Origin: Bacteroidales bacterium
GTDB taxonomy: Bacteria; Bacteroidota; Bacteroidia; Bacteroidales; F082
Assembly (NCBI GenBank): GCA_017428285.1
Contig: JAFRRE010000097.1
Location: forward strand, 1 to 14,872
Direction of reading: 5' to 3'
DNA: 14,872 bases
This document shows positions 6,580-12,899 of the stretch, in pieces. Positions within the stretch are counted from its first letter, which is position 1. Each line of letters opens with the position of its first letter. The position numbers and the translations under genes were made by a program. The notes beneath the pieces are model-generated. The model saw nothing but the letters and a program-made list of their open reading frames with translations, searched no databases and was not told where the DNA came from.

Positions 6580-6615
6580 TTATCCCCTTCTTGCCTCGCG
6601 TTTCTTGGAACGGCG
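6580..6615 (-). pseudogene. Duplicated, internally deleted 3' end of the gene at 7386-7727
   Basis: The minus strand reads RRSKKREARRG followed by TAA. This joins RRSKKRE from the middle of the intact gene (about 7490-7514) to its last residues REARRG. A deletion between two similar GCGAG/CGTGAG sites explains it. It shows that the tandem duplication that built the array carried part of the neighbouring gene. Confidence 0.75.
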
Positions 6616-6619
6616 ACCT

Positions 6620-6654
6620 CAACATTTTTTCGTAATCTTTCTCAAGATGTAAAA
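6620..6654 (+). repeat. Upstream element of array unit 3
   Basis: Matches 5475-5509 at 32 of 35 positions. Together with the following AT-rich stretch it resembles 5919-5985 upstream of unit 2. Confidence 0.75.
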
Positions 6655-6705
6655 TATATTAATTAGTAATATTAAATTGTAATCACATTTTTGAATAAAT
6701 AACAT

Positions 6706-6713
6706 TATCTTTG
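6706..6713 (+). promoter_or_regulatory. -7 box of array unit 3
   Basis: TATCTTTG followed by GCGAGAAAA, 30 nt before the ATG at 6744, as in unit 2. Confidence 0.65.
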
Positions 6714-6743
6714 CGAGAAAAATTCTAGAACAAAAAAACAACT

Positions 6744-7172
6744 ATGGCGAAGCAAAGCAAAAATAGAGTAAAGCTCAACAAACAATACAAGAGCATCGGG
6801 AAAATACCTGTATCTGCACTAAAAAAGATAAGCGAATTTATGGATCTTCCAGCACTGGCCAGGGATATTCGTTCAAGCGAAAATAACATGGTAAAGCACA
6901 ATCATCGGCACATCGATGAGTTGGAAAAGCAATTGAAGCAACTCGGCATCACCAAAGAAGGCTACGCCGAATTCGTGGCAAAAAACTTCAACCAGATTCG
7001 ACTGGGCAATAAACCATTATCGCTTATTTTGGCCGTTTTACTGGAGAACATCAACCACATCGCAGCAGTCCATCTTCATTATGACAAAAGGGAGAACTTT
7101 TGGCTAGTCACCACCGTTCATGCCATCAAACCACGGAACTTGGAGAAGATACCACTCATTTGGAAGCGATAA
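6744..7172 (+). CDS. 142-aa two-part protein with possible BECR-type nuclease domain, array unit 3
   Basis: The intact member of the array. Residues 1-75 are basic and helical (MAKQSKNRVKL start, then HIDELEKQLKQLGITKEGY). Residues about 78-142 look like a compact alpha/beta domain: VAKNFNQIRLGNKP, then IAAVHLHYDKRENFWLVTTVHA, ending PLIWKR. That pattern resembles small phage- or polymorphic-toxin-type nucleases of the barnase/EndoU/colicin E5-D/RelE group. I judge this from sequence pattern alone, so the family call is tentative. The promoter is TATCTTTG at 6706-6713 and a strong hairpin terminator follows the TAA TAA stops. A putative RNA (S3) faces it and ends at its stop codon. A role as toxin in a toxin-antitoxin or phage-defence module is inferred. 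Confidence 0.75.
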   Translation: MAKQSKNRVKLNKQYKSIGKIPVSALKKISEFMDLPALARDIRSSENNMVKHNHRHIDELEKQLKQLGITKEGYAEFVAKNFNQIRLGNKPLSLILAVLLENINHIAAVHLHYDKRENFWLVTTVHAIKPRNLEKIPLIWKR

Positions 7173-7302
7173 TAAAAAAGGGGCAAAAGCCCCTTTCTTT
7201 TTTCTCGCAGTCGCCCCTGCTGCTAGGCTGCTTGCCACAGCCTGTCTGTTAGCTGCCGTCACGTAATCGTTGGGCAAGATACGGAGGCCTGGGCGAATTC
7301 AG
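7173..7302 (-). ncRNA. Putative structured small RNA S3, convergent with the 142-aa gene
   Basis: The promoter is TTG (7336-7338), 19 bp, TATCTTTG (7309-7316) on the minus strand. The transcript would begin near 7302 and end at the hairpin and U-tract abutting the stop of the 142-aa gene. Three nested helices are visible: TCGCCC with GGGCGA (7291-7296 and 7211-7216), AGGC with GCCT (7287-7290 and 7225-7228), and CTTGCC with GGCAAG (7273-7278 and 7231-7236). Inside, CAGC and GCTG close a loop holding TAACAGACAGG (7241-7251), one base different from S2. No reading frame of note. Confidence 0.65.
7177..7203. terminator. Bidirectional terminator between the 142-aa gene and S3
   Basis: AAAGGGGC-AAAA-GCCCCTTT is an 8-bp stem with a 4-nt loop. 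T-rich sequence follows on the plus strand, and TTTTTT follows on the minus strand. Confidence 0.85.
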
Positions 7303-7308
7303 ACCATG

Positions 7309-7338
7309 CAAAGATACAACTAATTTCTAATTCTGCAA
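7309..7338 (-). promoter_or_regulatory. Leftward promoter of S3
   Basis: -33 TTG (7336-7338), 19-bp spacer, -7 TATCTTTG (7309-7316). It is part of the third, slightly diverged copy of the 45-nt repeat (7314-7358). Confidence 0.8.
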
Positions 7339-7358
7339 CATTTTCGTAAACTTTTCTT
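7314..7358. repeat. 45-nt promoter repeat, copy 3
   Basis: Aligns to 5855-5899 and 6506-6550 with a few substitutions, all outside the promoter boxes. It is followed by the inverted repeat at 7356-7373. Confidence 0.85.
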
Positions 7359-7385
7359 ATCTGCCGAGATAAGCCATGCCGATTC

Positions 7386-7727
7386 TCACCCCCTTCTTGC
7401 CTCACGTAACGGGCGATCCCAATACACCTCGCCACCAGCTCCAGCGGCTAGGACATCGATGGGATCGCGGAATTGCTCCAACAAGGCCTGCTCGCGTTTC
7501 TTGGAACGACGCCCCTTGGCTTCATAGAGCACCTTGCTGAAGTAAGCGTCGTAGGAGACGGCATAGTCCTTCTCGTCGTTATGGGGAAAAAAGGTCACCG
7601 CAGCCTCATAACGGATCTGGCCGGCATCGGAGTCGGCAATGAGCATCACCAACGCGGCATGACGCGGCACGCCGTTGAAATCCATCTCTGCGGCGAAATA
7701 CTGCTCATAGACGTTGATCGTGGCCAT
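7386..7727 (-). CDS. Conserved hypothetical protein, 113 aa
   Basis: The 113-aa product starts MATINVYEQYFAAEMDFNGV and ends DRPLREARRG. I recall proteins of this type as uncharacterised Bacteroidales proteins but know no function. It looks like a small alpha/beta domain (TINVYEQYFAAEMDF, AALVMLIADSDAGQIRYEAAVTFFPH) followed by a basic helix AKGRRSKKREQALLEQF. No signal peptide or membrane segment. It lies 7 bp after the DUF1232 gene on the same strand and is probably co-transcribed with it. A shrunken copy of its 3' end sits inside the array at 6580-6615. Confidence 0.8.
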   Translation of the reverse strand: MATINVYEQYFAAEMDFNGVPRHAALVMLIADSDAGQIRYEAAVTFFPHNDEKDYAVSYDAYFSKVLYEAKGRRSKKREQALLEQFRDPIDVLAAGAGGEVYWDRPLREARRG

Positions 7728-7734
7728 GGCTCAG

Positions 7735-8073
7735 TTATCTGGAGAACCACTTGTTCAAGGTCTCTTCAGCCTCCTGATCCATCTCGGGAGTGATGTGCTG
7801 CTTGATCTTCCTGTAGGCGATGGCAATGACCGCCACTTCATCGGCCCAACCGAGAATGGGATGATGCTTTGCCGAAATCAAGTTGACGGGAAGAATCAAA
7901 TACGCCAGCGCACCGTAAATGATCGCCTTGGCTGATCTAGGGGTGCGGTCACTCTTCAGCACGTAATACATCAGCAACGCCTTCTTGGTGGTGTAACGCC
8001 CCAGCCGCTTGGCGCTGTCTTTAATCCGCTCCCATAACCCAGGGAGGTTGTAACTTGAAGTGTTCGATTCCAT
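7735..8073 (-). CDS. DUF1232 (YkvA-type) membrane protein
   Basis: The 112-aa product matches DUF1232. The core AIIYGALAYLILPVNLI (about residues 50-66) is followed by LGWADEVAVIAIAYRKI, as in YkvA proteins. The hydrophobic core suggests one or two membrane-embedded segments with a basic N-terminal region. The molecular function of the family is not known. Upstream on this strand is a good promoter (TATCTTTG at 8094-8101, TTG at 8122-8124). It is the first gene of a two-gene unit with the 113-aa gene. Confidence 0.88.
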   Translation of the reverse strand: MESNTSSYNLPGLWERIKDSAKRLGRYTTKKALLMYYVLKSDRTPRSAKAIIYGALAYLILPVNLISAKHHPILGWADEVAVIAIAYRKIKQHITPEMDQEAEETLNKWFSR

Positions 8074-8093
8074 GGCATTCTACAATTTGAGCG

Positions 8094-8124
8094 CAAAGAT
8101 ACAGCAAAAGACCGGATCCCGCAA
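8094..8124 (-). promoter_or_regulatory. Promoter of the DUF1232 gene pair
   Basis: -7 TATCTTTG (8094-8101) and -33 TTG (8122-8124), 20 bp apart, about 21 nt before the ATG. Confidence 0.75.
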
Positions 8125-8227
8125 GTGGCTCGATGAGCAAAGACAAACCATCGAAAAAAAGTTATTCTCCACATGAAACATCTGGCCATTTCCAGCTACC
8201 TATAGGCGAAACAAAAACAGATCACCT

Positions 8228-9337
8228 ATGAAAGAAAAGCTAACCCCACTGTACAATGACGCCGTCAAACAAATCAAGACGGCTATCTTACAAAGCCAGG
8301 CAAAAGCTTTGGCCAGCGTAAACCAGGAACAATTGGCGCTATACTTCGGTATTGGGCGATACATTTCTCAGAACTCCCGATCAGGATTTTGGGGCAAGGA
8401 CGCCATTGAGACCATCAGTAGGCAATTATCATCCGAAATGCCTGGACTCAGAGGTTTTTCATCTCGCAACTTACGGAATATGAGAATGTTTTATGAGCAG
8501 TGGGAACACTTGGACTCCAATTTGGCAGTTACAACTGCCAAATTACAATTCTCTAATAATGAAAACAATACAATTCGTCAGTTGCAACTGACAAATTACG
8601 ATAACTTCCCAATTTCAGCCTTCTTTGGTATTGGTTTTACGCATCACTGCGCCATCCTTTCAGGAGTCAAAACACTTCAAGAAAGGTTATTCTACATCCA
8701 GTTATGTTTTAACCAGAGTTTGACTGTTGAAGGAATCCAACAACGAATCTCCGAAGACACCTACCATAATCAAGGCAAAATGACCAACAACTTCGCCAAC
8801 ACCATGCCTGATTACAAACAAGCTTTCCGGGCAATTCAAATGTTTAAGGATTCTTACCTTTTGGACTATATTAACACTGAGCAACTGGGCCAACGCGAAG
8901 AAGACATCGACGAACGAGTCATTGAAAATGAAATCGTCCACAACATCCGCAACTTCATCATGACCTTTGGGAAAGGCTTCTCATTTATTGGAAGCCAGGT
9001 CCATTTTGACAAATTGGGTCACGACCATTGGGTGGATCTGCTCTTCTTTAACCGAATCCTACGATCACTGGTGGTGGTAGAACTGAAGAAAGGAACCTTT
9101 AAGCCCAGCTATCTGGGCCAACTATCCCATTACCTCCACGTCCTGGATGACGACGAAAGGATTGAAGGTGAGAATCCTCCCGTTGGCATCATCCTATGTA
9201 AAGACGCAGACAAGACCTTTGTGGAATACGTCCTTCAAGACTATCAACGACCGATGGGCGTCGCTACCTATCAGACCCGTCAGAAAAAGCTAATGGAGCT
9301 GCTCCCTAACGAAGAAGAGATGAAAAAGTTACTTTGA
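8228..9337 (+). CDS. YhcG/DUF1016 family PD-(D/E)xK nuclease
   Basis: The 369-aa product has the two-part YhcG architecture. The N-terminal helical domain (LYFGIGRYISQNS...WGKDAIETISRQLSSEMPGLRGFSSRNLRNMRMFYEQW, about residues 35-95) is typical. The C-terminal nuclease domain carries the catalytic set Asp270 (WVDLLFF) and Glu285-x-Lys287 (VVVELKKG), followed by YLGQLSHYLHVLDD. The family is linked to DNA processing and appears in defence islands; precise substrates are unclear. Two inverted repeats fall in the variable linker (8521-8542 and 8577-8592). The 3' end overlaps the convergent exporter gene by 9 bp. ATG 8228 is the natural start. No frame damage. Confidence 0.92.
   Translation: MKEKLTPLYNDAVKQIKTAILQSQAKALASVNQEQLALYFGIGRYISQNSRSGFWGKDAIETISRQLSSEMPGLRGFSSRNLRNMRMFYEQWEHLDSNLAVTTAKLQFSNNENNTIRQLQLTNYDNFPISAFFGIGFTHHCAILSGVKTLQERLFYIQLCFNQSLTVEGIQQRISEDTYHNQGKMTNNFANTMPDYKQAFRAIQMFKDSYLLDYINTEQLGQREEDIDERVIENEIVHNIRNFIMTFGKGFSFIGSQVHFDKLGHDHWVDLLFFNRILRSLVVVELKKGTFKPSYLGQLSHYLHVLDDDERIEGENPPVGIILCKDADKTFVEYVLQDYQRPMGVATYQTRQKKLMELLPNEEEMKKLL
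8521..8599. repeat. Twin inverted repeats in the YhcG linker
   Basis: TTTGGCAGTT-AC-AACTGCCAAA (8521-8542) and GTCAGTTG-CAACTGAC (8577-8592) belong to a 23-nt repeat (8524-8546 and 8577-8599, 20 of 23 identical). Two of the three differences are compensatory and keep the palindrome. The copies are read in different frames. Confidence 0.8.
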
Positions 9338-10573
9338 GCGCCGACGAGCGAACCACTTCCCTATCCGGTTTCCGCTGTTGATCTCCATGATGGCCAAGAT
9401 GCCGAAAGCGATGGCGACGGTGGCCTTGAGAGCGGCGAAACCGGTGTGAAGGGCCTCTGGAAGCTGGTTGGAGACGATGTTGTAACTCGTCCAGAAGATG
9501 CCTGCACCGGGCACCAAGGGGAAGATGCCGCAGATGAGGAACACCGTGATGGGACACTTCCTCCCGATCGACTGAAACAGCGCCGTCAACGTGACCAAGG
9601 CCGTGGCACAGAAGATGACCTCGACGGGCGACATGGCGGTGTAACGGCTTAACACGAGATAGAGCAGCCATCCCACCGTGCCACAGAAACCGGCGTCGAA
9701 ATAATACTTGCGTGGCACACCAAAGAGGGCGGCAAACGACACGGTGCCCACGAAGGCGGCGATGAGTTGGATGGCATAGCCGGCCGTCTGCGGATCGGCG
9801 GTGAGTCCTCCCAACACGGGCATCGACCCGAACACATTGCCGTCGAACATAAAGGCCAAGGCTACACCCAAGGCGATGCAGAAGAAGGTCAACAAGGCAT
9901 CCAAAAGTCGTGTGACACCGGCGATGTAGTCTTCGTTGGCCATGTCACGGATGCCGTTGGTGAAAGGCACACCGGGAATCAACGGGATGATGGCACCGAT
10001 GATCATGTTGCTCAAATGGTTGCCGAGCCCGAGTCGGTACATCCCGATGCAGAGCAAGGTGGCCAGCAGGCCGCCCGTGGCGTTGCCCACGATGCGAGAA
10101 AGCCTTCTGGAGCCTACAAAAAGCATGAACACCCACAACACCAGTCCTGCAATGAACGAGGCCACACAGTCCATGAAACCGCCTCCAAAGATGATACAGA
10201 AGGCTGCACTGCCCATGGCAGAAGCCAGGATCTGCTCCCAGGCGGGCTTGGCCTTCATGGCACGGATGGTTTTCAGCTGTTGATCCAGCTGCTCCAAGGT
10301 GTAGCGCCCCTGCTCCACTTCCCGTGACAGCTGGTTGACGGCCACCACCTTGTCGAGGCTTGCGCCCTTGATAGGGATGAACTTGGATCGGGCGTAGTCC
10401 TTACCTGTGGCTATGATGCCGTTGCTGAGCACGAAAAAGCTCTCATCATCCACACCATAATGGCTGGCAATGCGCTGCATGGTCTCCTCCACACGGGAGA
10501 TCTCGGCGCCGTTCTCCAACAAGATGGAGCCGGCTTCGTAGGCAAGGTCTAAAGTTTTAGGGGTATCGGTCAT
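9329..10573 (-). CDS. Threonine/serine exporter family (ThrE-type) membrane protein
   Basis: The 414-aa product matches the fused form of the ThrE family. The N-terminal part starts with the soluble segment LDLAYEAGSILLENGAEISRVEETMQRI (residues 9-36), followed by a hydrophobic half (about 115-250) containing IIGAIIPLIPGVPFTNGIRD. A second hydrophobic half (about 270-405) ends in a short basic tail WFARRRSK. Around ten membrane segments are expected in the inner membrane. Members export threonine, serine or related small molecules; the substrate here is not determinable. It lies 8 bp after the phosphatase gene on the same strand and overlaps the convergent yhcG-type gene by 9 bp. Confidence 0.9.
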   Translation of the reverse strand: MTDTPKTLDLAYEAGSILLENGAEISRVEETMQRIASHYGVDDESFFVLSNGIIATGKDYARSKFIPIKGASLDKVVAVNQLSREVEQGRYTLEQLDQQLKTIRAMKAKPAWEQILASAMGSAAFCIIFGGGFMDCVASFIAGLVLWVFMLFVGSRRLSRIVGNATGGLLATLLCIGMYRLGLGNHLSNMIIGAIIPLIPGVPFTNGIRDMANEDYIAGVTRLLDALLTFFCIALGVALAFMFDGNVFGSMPVLGGLTADPQTAGYAIQLIAAFVGTVSFAALFGVPRKYYFDAGFCGTVGWLLYLVLSRYTAMSPVEVIFCATALVTLTALFQSIGRKCPITVFLICGIFPLVPGAGIFWTSYNIVSNQLPEALHTGFAALKATVAIAFGILAIMEINSGNRIGKWFARRRSK

Positions 10574-10581
10574 GACGTCGT

Positions 10582-11049
10582 TTATTTGGGTAATCCTTTT
10601 ATCATAGATTTCAACAATCCTTCACAGCCTTCCAAGACATCGATCCATGTGGCCTCGAAATCACCCGTGTACCACGGATCGGCCACCTCGCCGGGACGAT
10701 GGGTGTAATCCATCAAAAGGCTGATCTTATGGTCAGGATCGCCTCCCAAGAGACGATGCAAGTTGCGGACGTTGTTGCGGTCCATCACGATGACATGGTC
10801 AAAATGACGGTAATCGTCCATGGTCATCTGCCGGGCTGTCTTCCCTTGACAACCGATACCGTGTTCCGCCAGCTTTCGTCGCGCTGGAGGATACACGGGG
10901 TTGCCGATCTCCTCGGTGGAGGTCGCCGCAGAAGCAATCTCAAAGTGGTCTTGGAGTCCCTTCTCCTCCACAAGATGCTTCATCACGAACTCCGCCATCG
11001 GACTGCGACAGATGTTGCCGTGACAAACGAAAAGGATCTTGTTTTTCAT
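10582..11049 (-). CDS. Low-molecular-weight protein tyrosine phosphatase
   Basis: The 155-aa product has the P-loop CHGNICRS near the N-terminus (Cys9, Arg15; CX5R) and the general-acid DP motif at Asp124-Pro125 (EVADPWYTGDFEATW). All catalytic residues are present and the length is normal. The enzyme removes phosphate from tyrosine in the cytoplasm; in bacteria it often counters tyrosine kinases of polysaccharide export, but no such genes are in view. A TATCTTTG box lies at 11067-11074 on this strand. Likely co-transcribed with the ThrE-type exporter. Confidence 0.95.
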   Translation of the reverse strand: MKNKILFVCHGNICRSPMAEFVMKHLVEEKGLQDHFEIASAATSTEEIGNPVYPPARRKLAEHGIGCQGKTARQMTMDDYRHFDHVIVMDRNNVRNLHRLLGGDPDHKISLLMDYTHRPGEVADPWYTGDFEATWIDVLEGCEGLLKSMIKGLPK

Positions 11050-11066
11050 ATTAGGTTATTTGCTGG

Positions 11067-11074
11067 CAAAGATA
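11067..11074 (-). promoter_or_regulatory. -7 box of the phosphatase-exporter pair
   Basis: Minus-strand TATCTTTG 17 nt upstream of the phosphatase ATG; no clear -33 TTG. Confidence 0.6.
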
Positions 11075-11135
11075 GGGAAAAAAGCAGAGATTGCGTTTTC
11101 TTTTCTAGACTTGATAAAACTTAATAAATTAATAC

Positions 11136-11196
11136 TTGACAAATTTATATTATCGTTGTATATTTGCAAACAAAACTAGTTTTTTTTGAAAAACTA
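11136..11196 (+). promoter_or_regulatory. Promoter and operator-like inverted repeat of the toxin-antitoxin operon
   Basis: -33 TTG (11136-11138) and -7 TATATTTG (11159-11166) are 20 bp apart. Just after the expected start point lies TAGTTTTT-TTTG-AAAAACTA (11177-11196), 8-bp arms with a 4-nt spacer. An inverted repeat here suits autoregulation by the antitoxin. Confidence 0.65.
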
Positions 11197-11230
11197 TTAA
11201 CGACAATTTATTTAATATAGAATCAGAATT

Positions 11231-11476
11231 ATGACGAAAAAACCAGAATTATCAGAAGATTTGATTAACTTTGCGGATATAAAAACAATGGAAATCAACA
11301 TGAACACTGAGTCCAATCTCAAACCCTATACCATTGAAGAACTTCGCGAAATGATTGCTATTAGCGAAAGGCAATTTGCTGCTGGTCAATGGCAGGATTT
11401 TGATGAAGCAATGGACGAGATTGAAGCCGAACTCGCCGCTGAAGAAAAGAAATCCGAAATGGCAGAGTCCTTATGA
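11231..11476 (+). CDS. Antitoxin of a RelE/ParE-type toxin-antitoxin pair
   Basis: The 81-aa acidic, helical protein contains LKPYTIEELREMIAISERQFAAGQWQ and an acidic C-terminal tail rich in E and A (DEIEAELAAEEKK), typical of small antitoxins that wrap around a RelE/ParE toxin. Its stop overlaps the toxin start as ATGA (11473-11476). Start choice is uncertain: ATG 11231 fits the upstream promoter. In-frame ATGs at 11288 (M20) and 11300 (M24) are alternatives, with a TAACTTTG motif at 11266-11273 as a possible second promoter box. The antitoxin family is not clear from sequence. Confidence 0.75.
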   Translation: MTKKPELSEDLINFADIKTMEINMNTESNLKPYTIEELREMIAISERQFAAGQWQDFDEAMDEIEAELAAEEKKSEMAESL

Positions 11477-11793
11477 GGGTGATTATTACTGATTTCGCGA
11501 AGAATCAAATACGCGAAACTGCTAAATACATCCAAAAAGAGTTTGGAAAGATTTCTAAGGATAACTTTATGAAGAACGTCCAATTAACAAGGAATCTAAT
11601 TGGAACAAATCCGTATCTTGGCATATTAGAGCCTCTTTTGGAAAATGAGCCAGGAAACAATCGCAGTATTGTAGTGAATAGTTTTAACAAATTGGTTTAT
11701 CATATTGTTGACGACCATATAGAAGTATCTGCTTTCTGGGATATGCGACGTGAGCCCGACTCTTTAATAGGACAAATCATCAGCGAACAATAA
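11473..11793 (+). CDS. RelE/ParE superfamily toxin
   Basis: The 106-aa product begins with the ParE-like helical hairpin MRVIITDFAKNQIRETAKYIQ and ends with RSIVVNSFNKLVYHIVDDHIEVSAFWDMRREP, the strands and C-terminal segment typical of this fold. Members either cleave mRNA on the ribosome (RelE) or inhibit DNA gyrase (ParE). The sequence alone does not decide; the overall pattern is more ParE-like. Overlaps the antitoxin stop by 4 bp and is followed, tail to tail, by the etf operon terminator. Confidence 0.85.
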   Translation: MRVIITDFAKNQIRETAKYIQKEFGKISKDNFMKNVQLTRNLIGTNPYLGILEPLLENEPGNNRSIVVNSFNKLVYHIVDDHIEVSAFWDMRREPDSLIGQIISEQ

Positions 11794-11801
11794 CCTTGGA
11801 A

Positions 11802-11838
11802 GAAATAAAAAGAGACAGCCCCACCAAAGGGCTGTCTC
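11802..11838 (-). terminator. Rho-independent terminator of the acyl-CoA dehydrogenase/etf operon
   Basis: On the minus strand GAGACAGCCC and GGGCTGTCTC form a 10-bp stem around a 7-nt loop, followed by TTTTTATTTC. It lies 27 nt after the etfA stop. The plus side has no U-tract. Confidence 0.9.
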
Positions 11839-11865
11839 CGATAATAATAGAAGTTGTGATTCGGA

Positions 11866-12888
11866 TTACTTCTCCACTTCCTTCTTCAGGCGCTCCGTCA
11901 ACATCGGGACGATCTTGTGCAGATCACCCACGATGCCAAGGTCAGCGACGCTGAAGATGGGGGCGAACTTATCCTTGTTGATGGCGATGATGAAGTCAGA
12001 CTCCTCCATACCAGCCAAGTGCTGGATGGCGCCGCTGATACCGCAAGCCATGTAGAGGTTCGGGCGGACGGTCTTACCGGTCTGTCCCACCTGACGGTCG
12101 TGAGGCATCACACCATTGTCAACCATGGCACGTGATGATGACACCACTCCACCGATGACGTCGGCCAAGGCCTGCAACTTGTCGAAGCCTTCCTTGTTCT
12201 GGACACCACGGCCACCAGACACCAAGATCTTGGCATCGGCGATATCGACCACGGTCTTGTCTTCCTTGATGGTCTCCACCAGTTTCACCTTGAATTTGGT
12301 GGTGTCGAACTGAGGAGCAAACATGGTGACCACGCCTTGACGGCCTTCCTCACGCTGACGCTTCTGCATCACGCCAGGACGCACGGTGGACATCTGCGGA
12401 CGGGTGTTCGGGCAGATAATGGTAGCCATCAGGTTGCCACCGAAAGCAGGACGGGTCATGCGGAACTGCAGTTCACCGTTGCTCTTCTCGTCGGCAACGA
12501 CTTCCAACTTGGTACAGTCGGCAGTCAGACCGGTCTTCAGACGGGCAGCGATACGCGGAGCCATGTCACGACCGATGGTGGTAGCACCGTACAGCACGAT
12601 GTTAGGATGACGTTCCTTGATGATCTGGTCAACGACCTGTGAGTACTGCTCGCTCAGATAGTCCTTCAGCTCGGGGCAGTCTGCCACAATGACCTCATCG
12701 GCACCAAACTCAATGAGTTTCTGGGCCTGGTCCTTGATGCCACAGCCGAGCAACATGGCCACGACCTTCTCGCCGAGAGCGTCAGCCAGATCACGGGCCT
12801 TCCCTAAAAGTTCGAAAGCAACGGATTGGATGACACCTTCACGTTGTTCTGCGAAAACGAATACGTTCTTATAATCTTTCAATTCCAT
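11866..12888 (-). CDS. etfA: Electron transfer flavoprotein subunit alpha
   Basis: The 340-aa product shows the EtfA/FixB layout: a variable N-terminal nucleotide-binding-fold domain (about 1-200, with LYGATTIGRDMAPRIAARL) and the conserved C-terminal FAD-binding domain (VVSSSRAMVDNG from 248, GQTGKTVRP at 268-276, ISGAIQH at 284-290, then FAPIFSVADLGIVGDL). With EtfB it carries electrons from the acyl-CoA dehydrogenase to other acceptors. It follows etfB with an 11-bp gap and ends the operon just before a strong terminator. All expected FAD-domain motifs are intact. Confidence 0.96.
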   Translation of the reverse strand: MELKDYKNVFVFAEQREGVIQSVAFELLGKARDLADALGEKVVAMLLGCGIKDQAQKLIEFGADEVIVADCPELKDYLSEQYSQVVDQIIKERHPNIVLYGATTIGRDMAPRIAARLKTGLTADCTKLEVVADEKSNGELQFRMTRPAFGGNLMATIICPNTRPQMSTVRPGVMQKRQREEGRQGVVTMFAPQFDTTKFKVKLVETIKEDKTVVDIADAKILVSGGRGVQNKEGFDKLQALADVIGGVVSSSRAMVDNGVMPHDRQVGQTGKTVRPNLYMACGISGAIQHLAGMEESDFIIAINKDKFAPIFSVADLGIVGDLHKIVPMLTERLKKEVEK

Positions 12889-12899
12889 GGCTGTAACTT

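Noticed and set aside
6344..6625. 93-codon minus-strand frame over S2 and its promoter
   Set aside because: It crosses a promoter and a terminator and is not conserved in units 1 and 3.
6393..7302. Type III toxin-antitoxin repeat RNA
   Set aside because: Type III antitoxin RNAs are short tandem repeats upstream of and in the same direction as the toxin; here the RNAs are convergent and lack internal repeats.
7356..7373. Terminator after the 113-aa gene
   Set aside because: The inverted repeat CTTATCT-gccg-AGATAAG is AT-rich and has no U-tract on the minus side, so termination is not supported.
5465..7380. CRISPR array
   Set aside because: The repeats are three, 650-810 bp apart, and are promoter blocks between genes; there are no regular short spacers and no cas genes.
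9767..10327. 186-codon plus-strand frame rich in G, H and Q
   Set aside because: Antisense shadow of the ThrE-type exporter gene; composition unlike real proteins.
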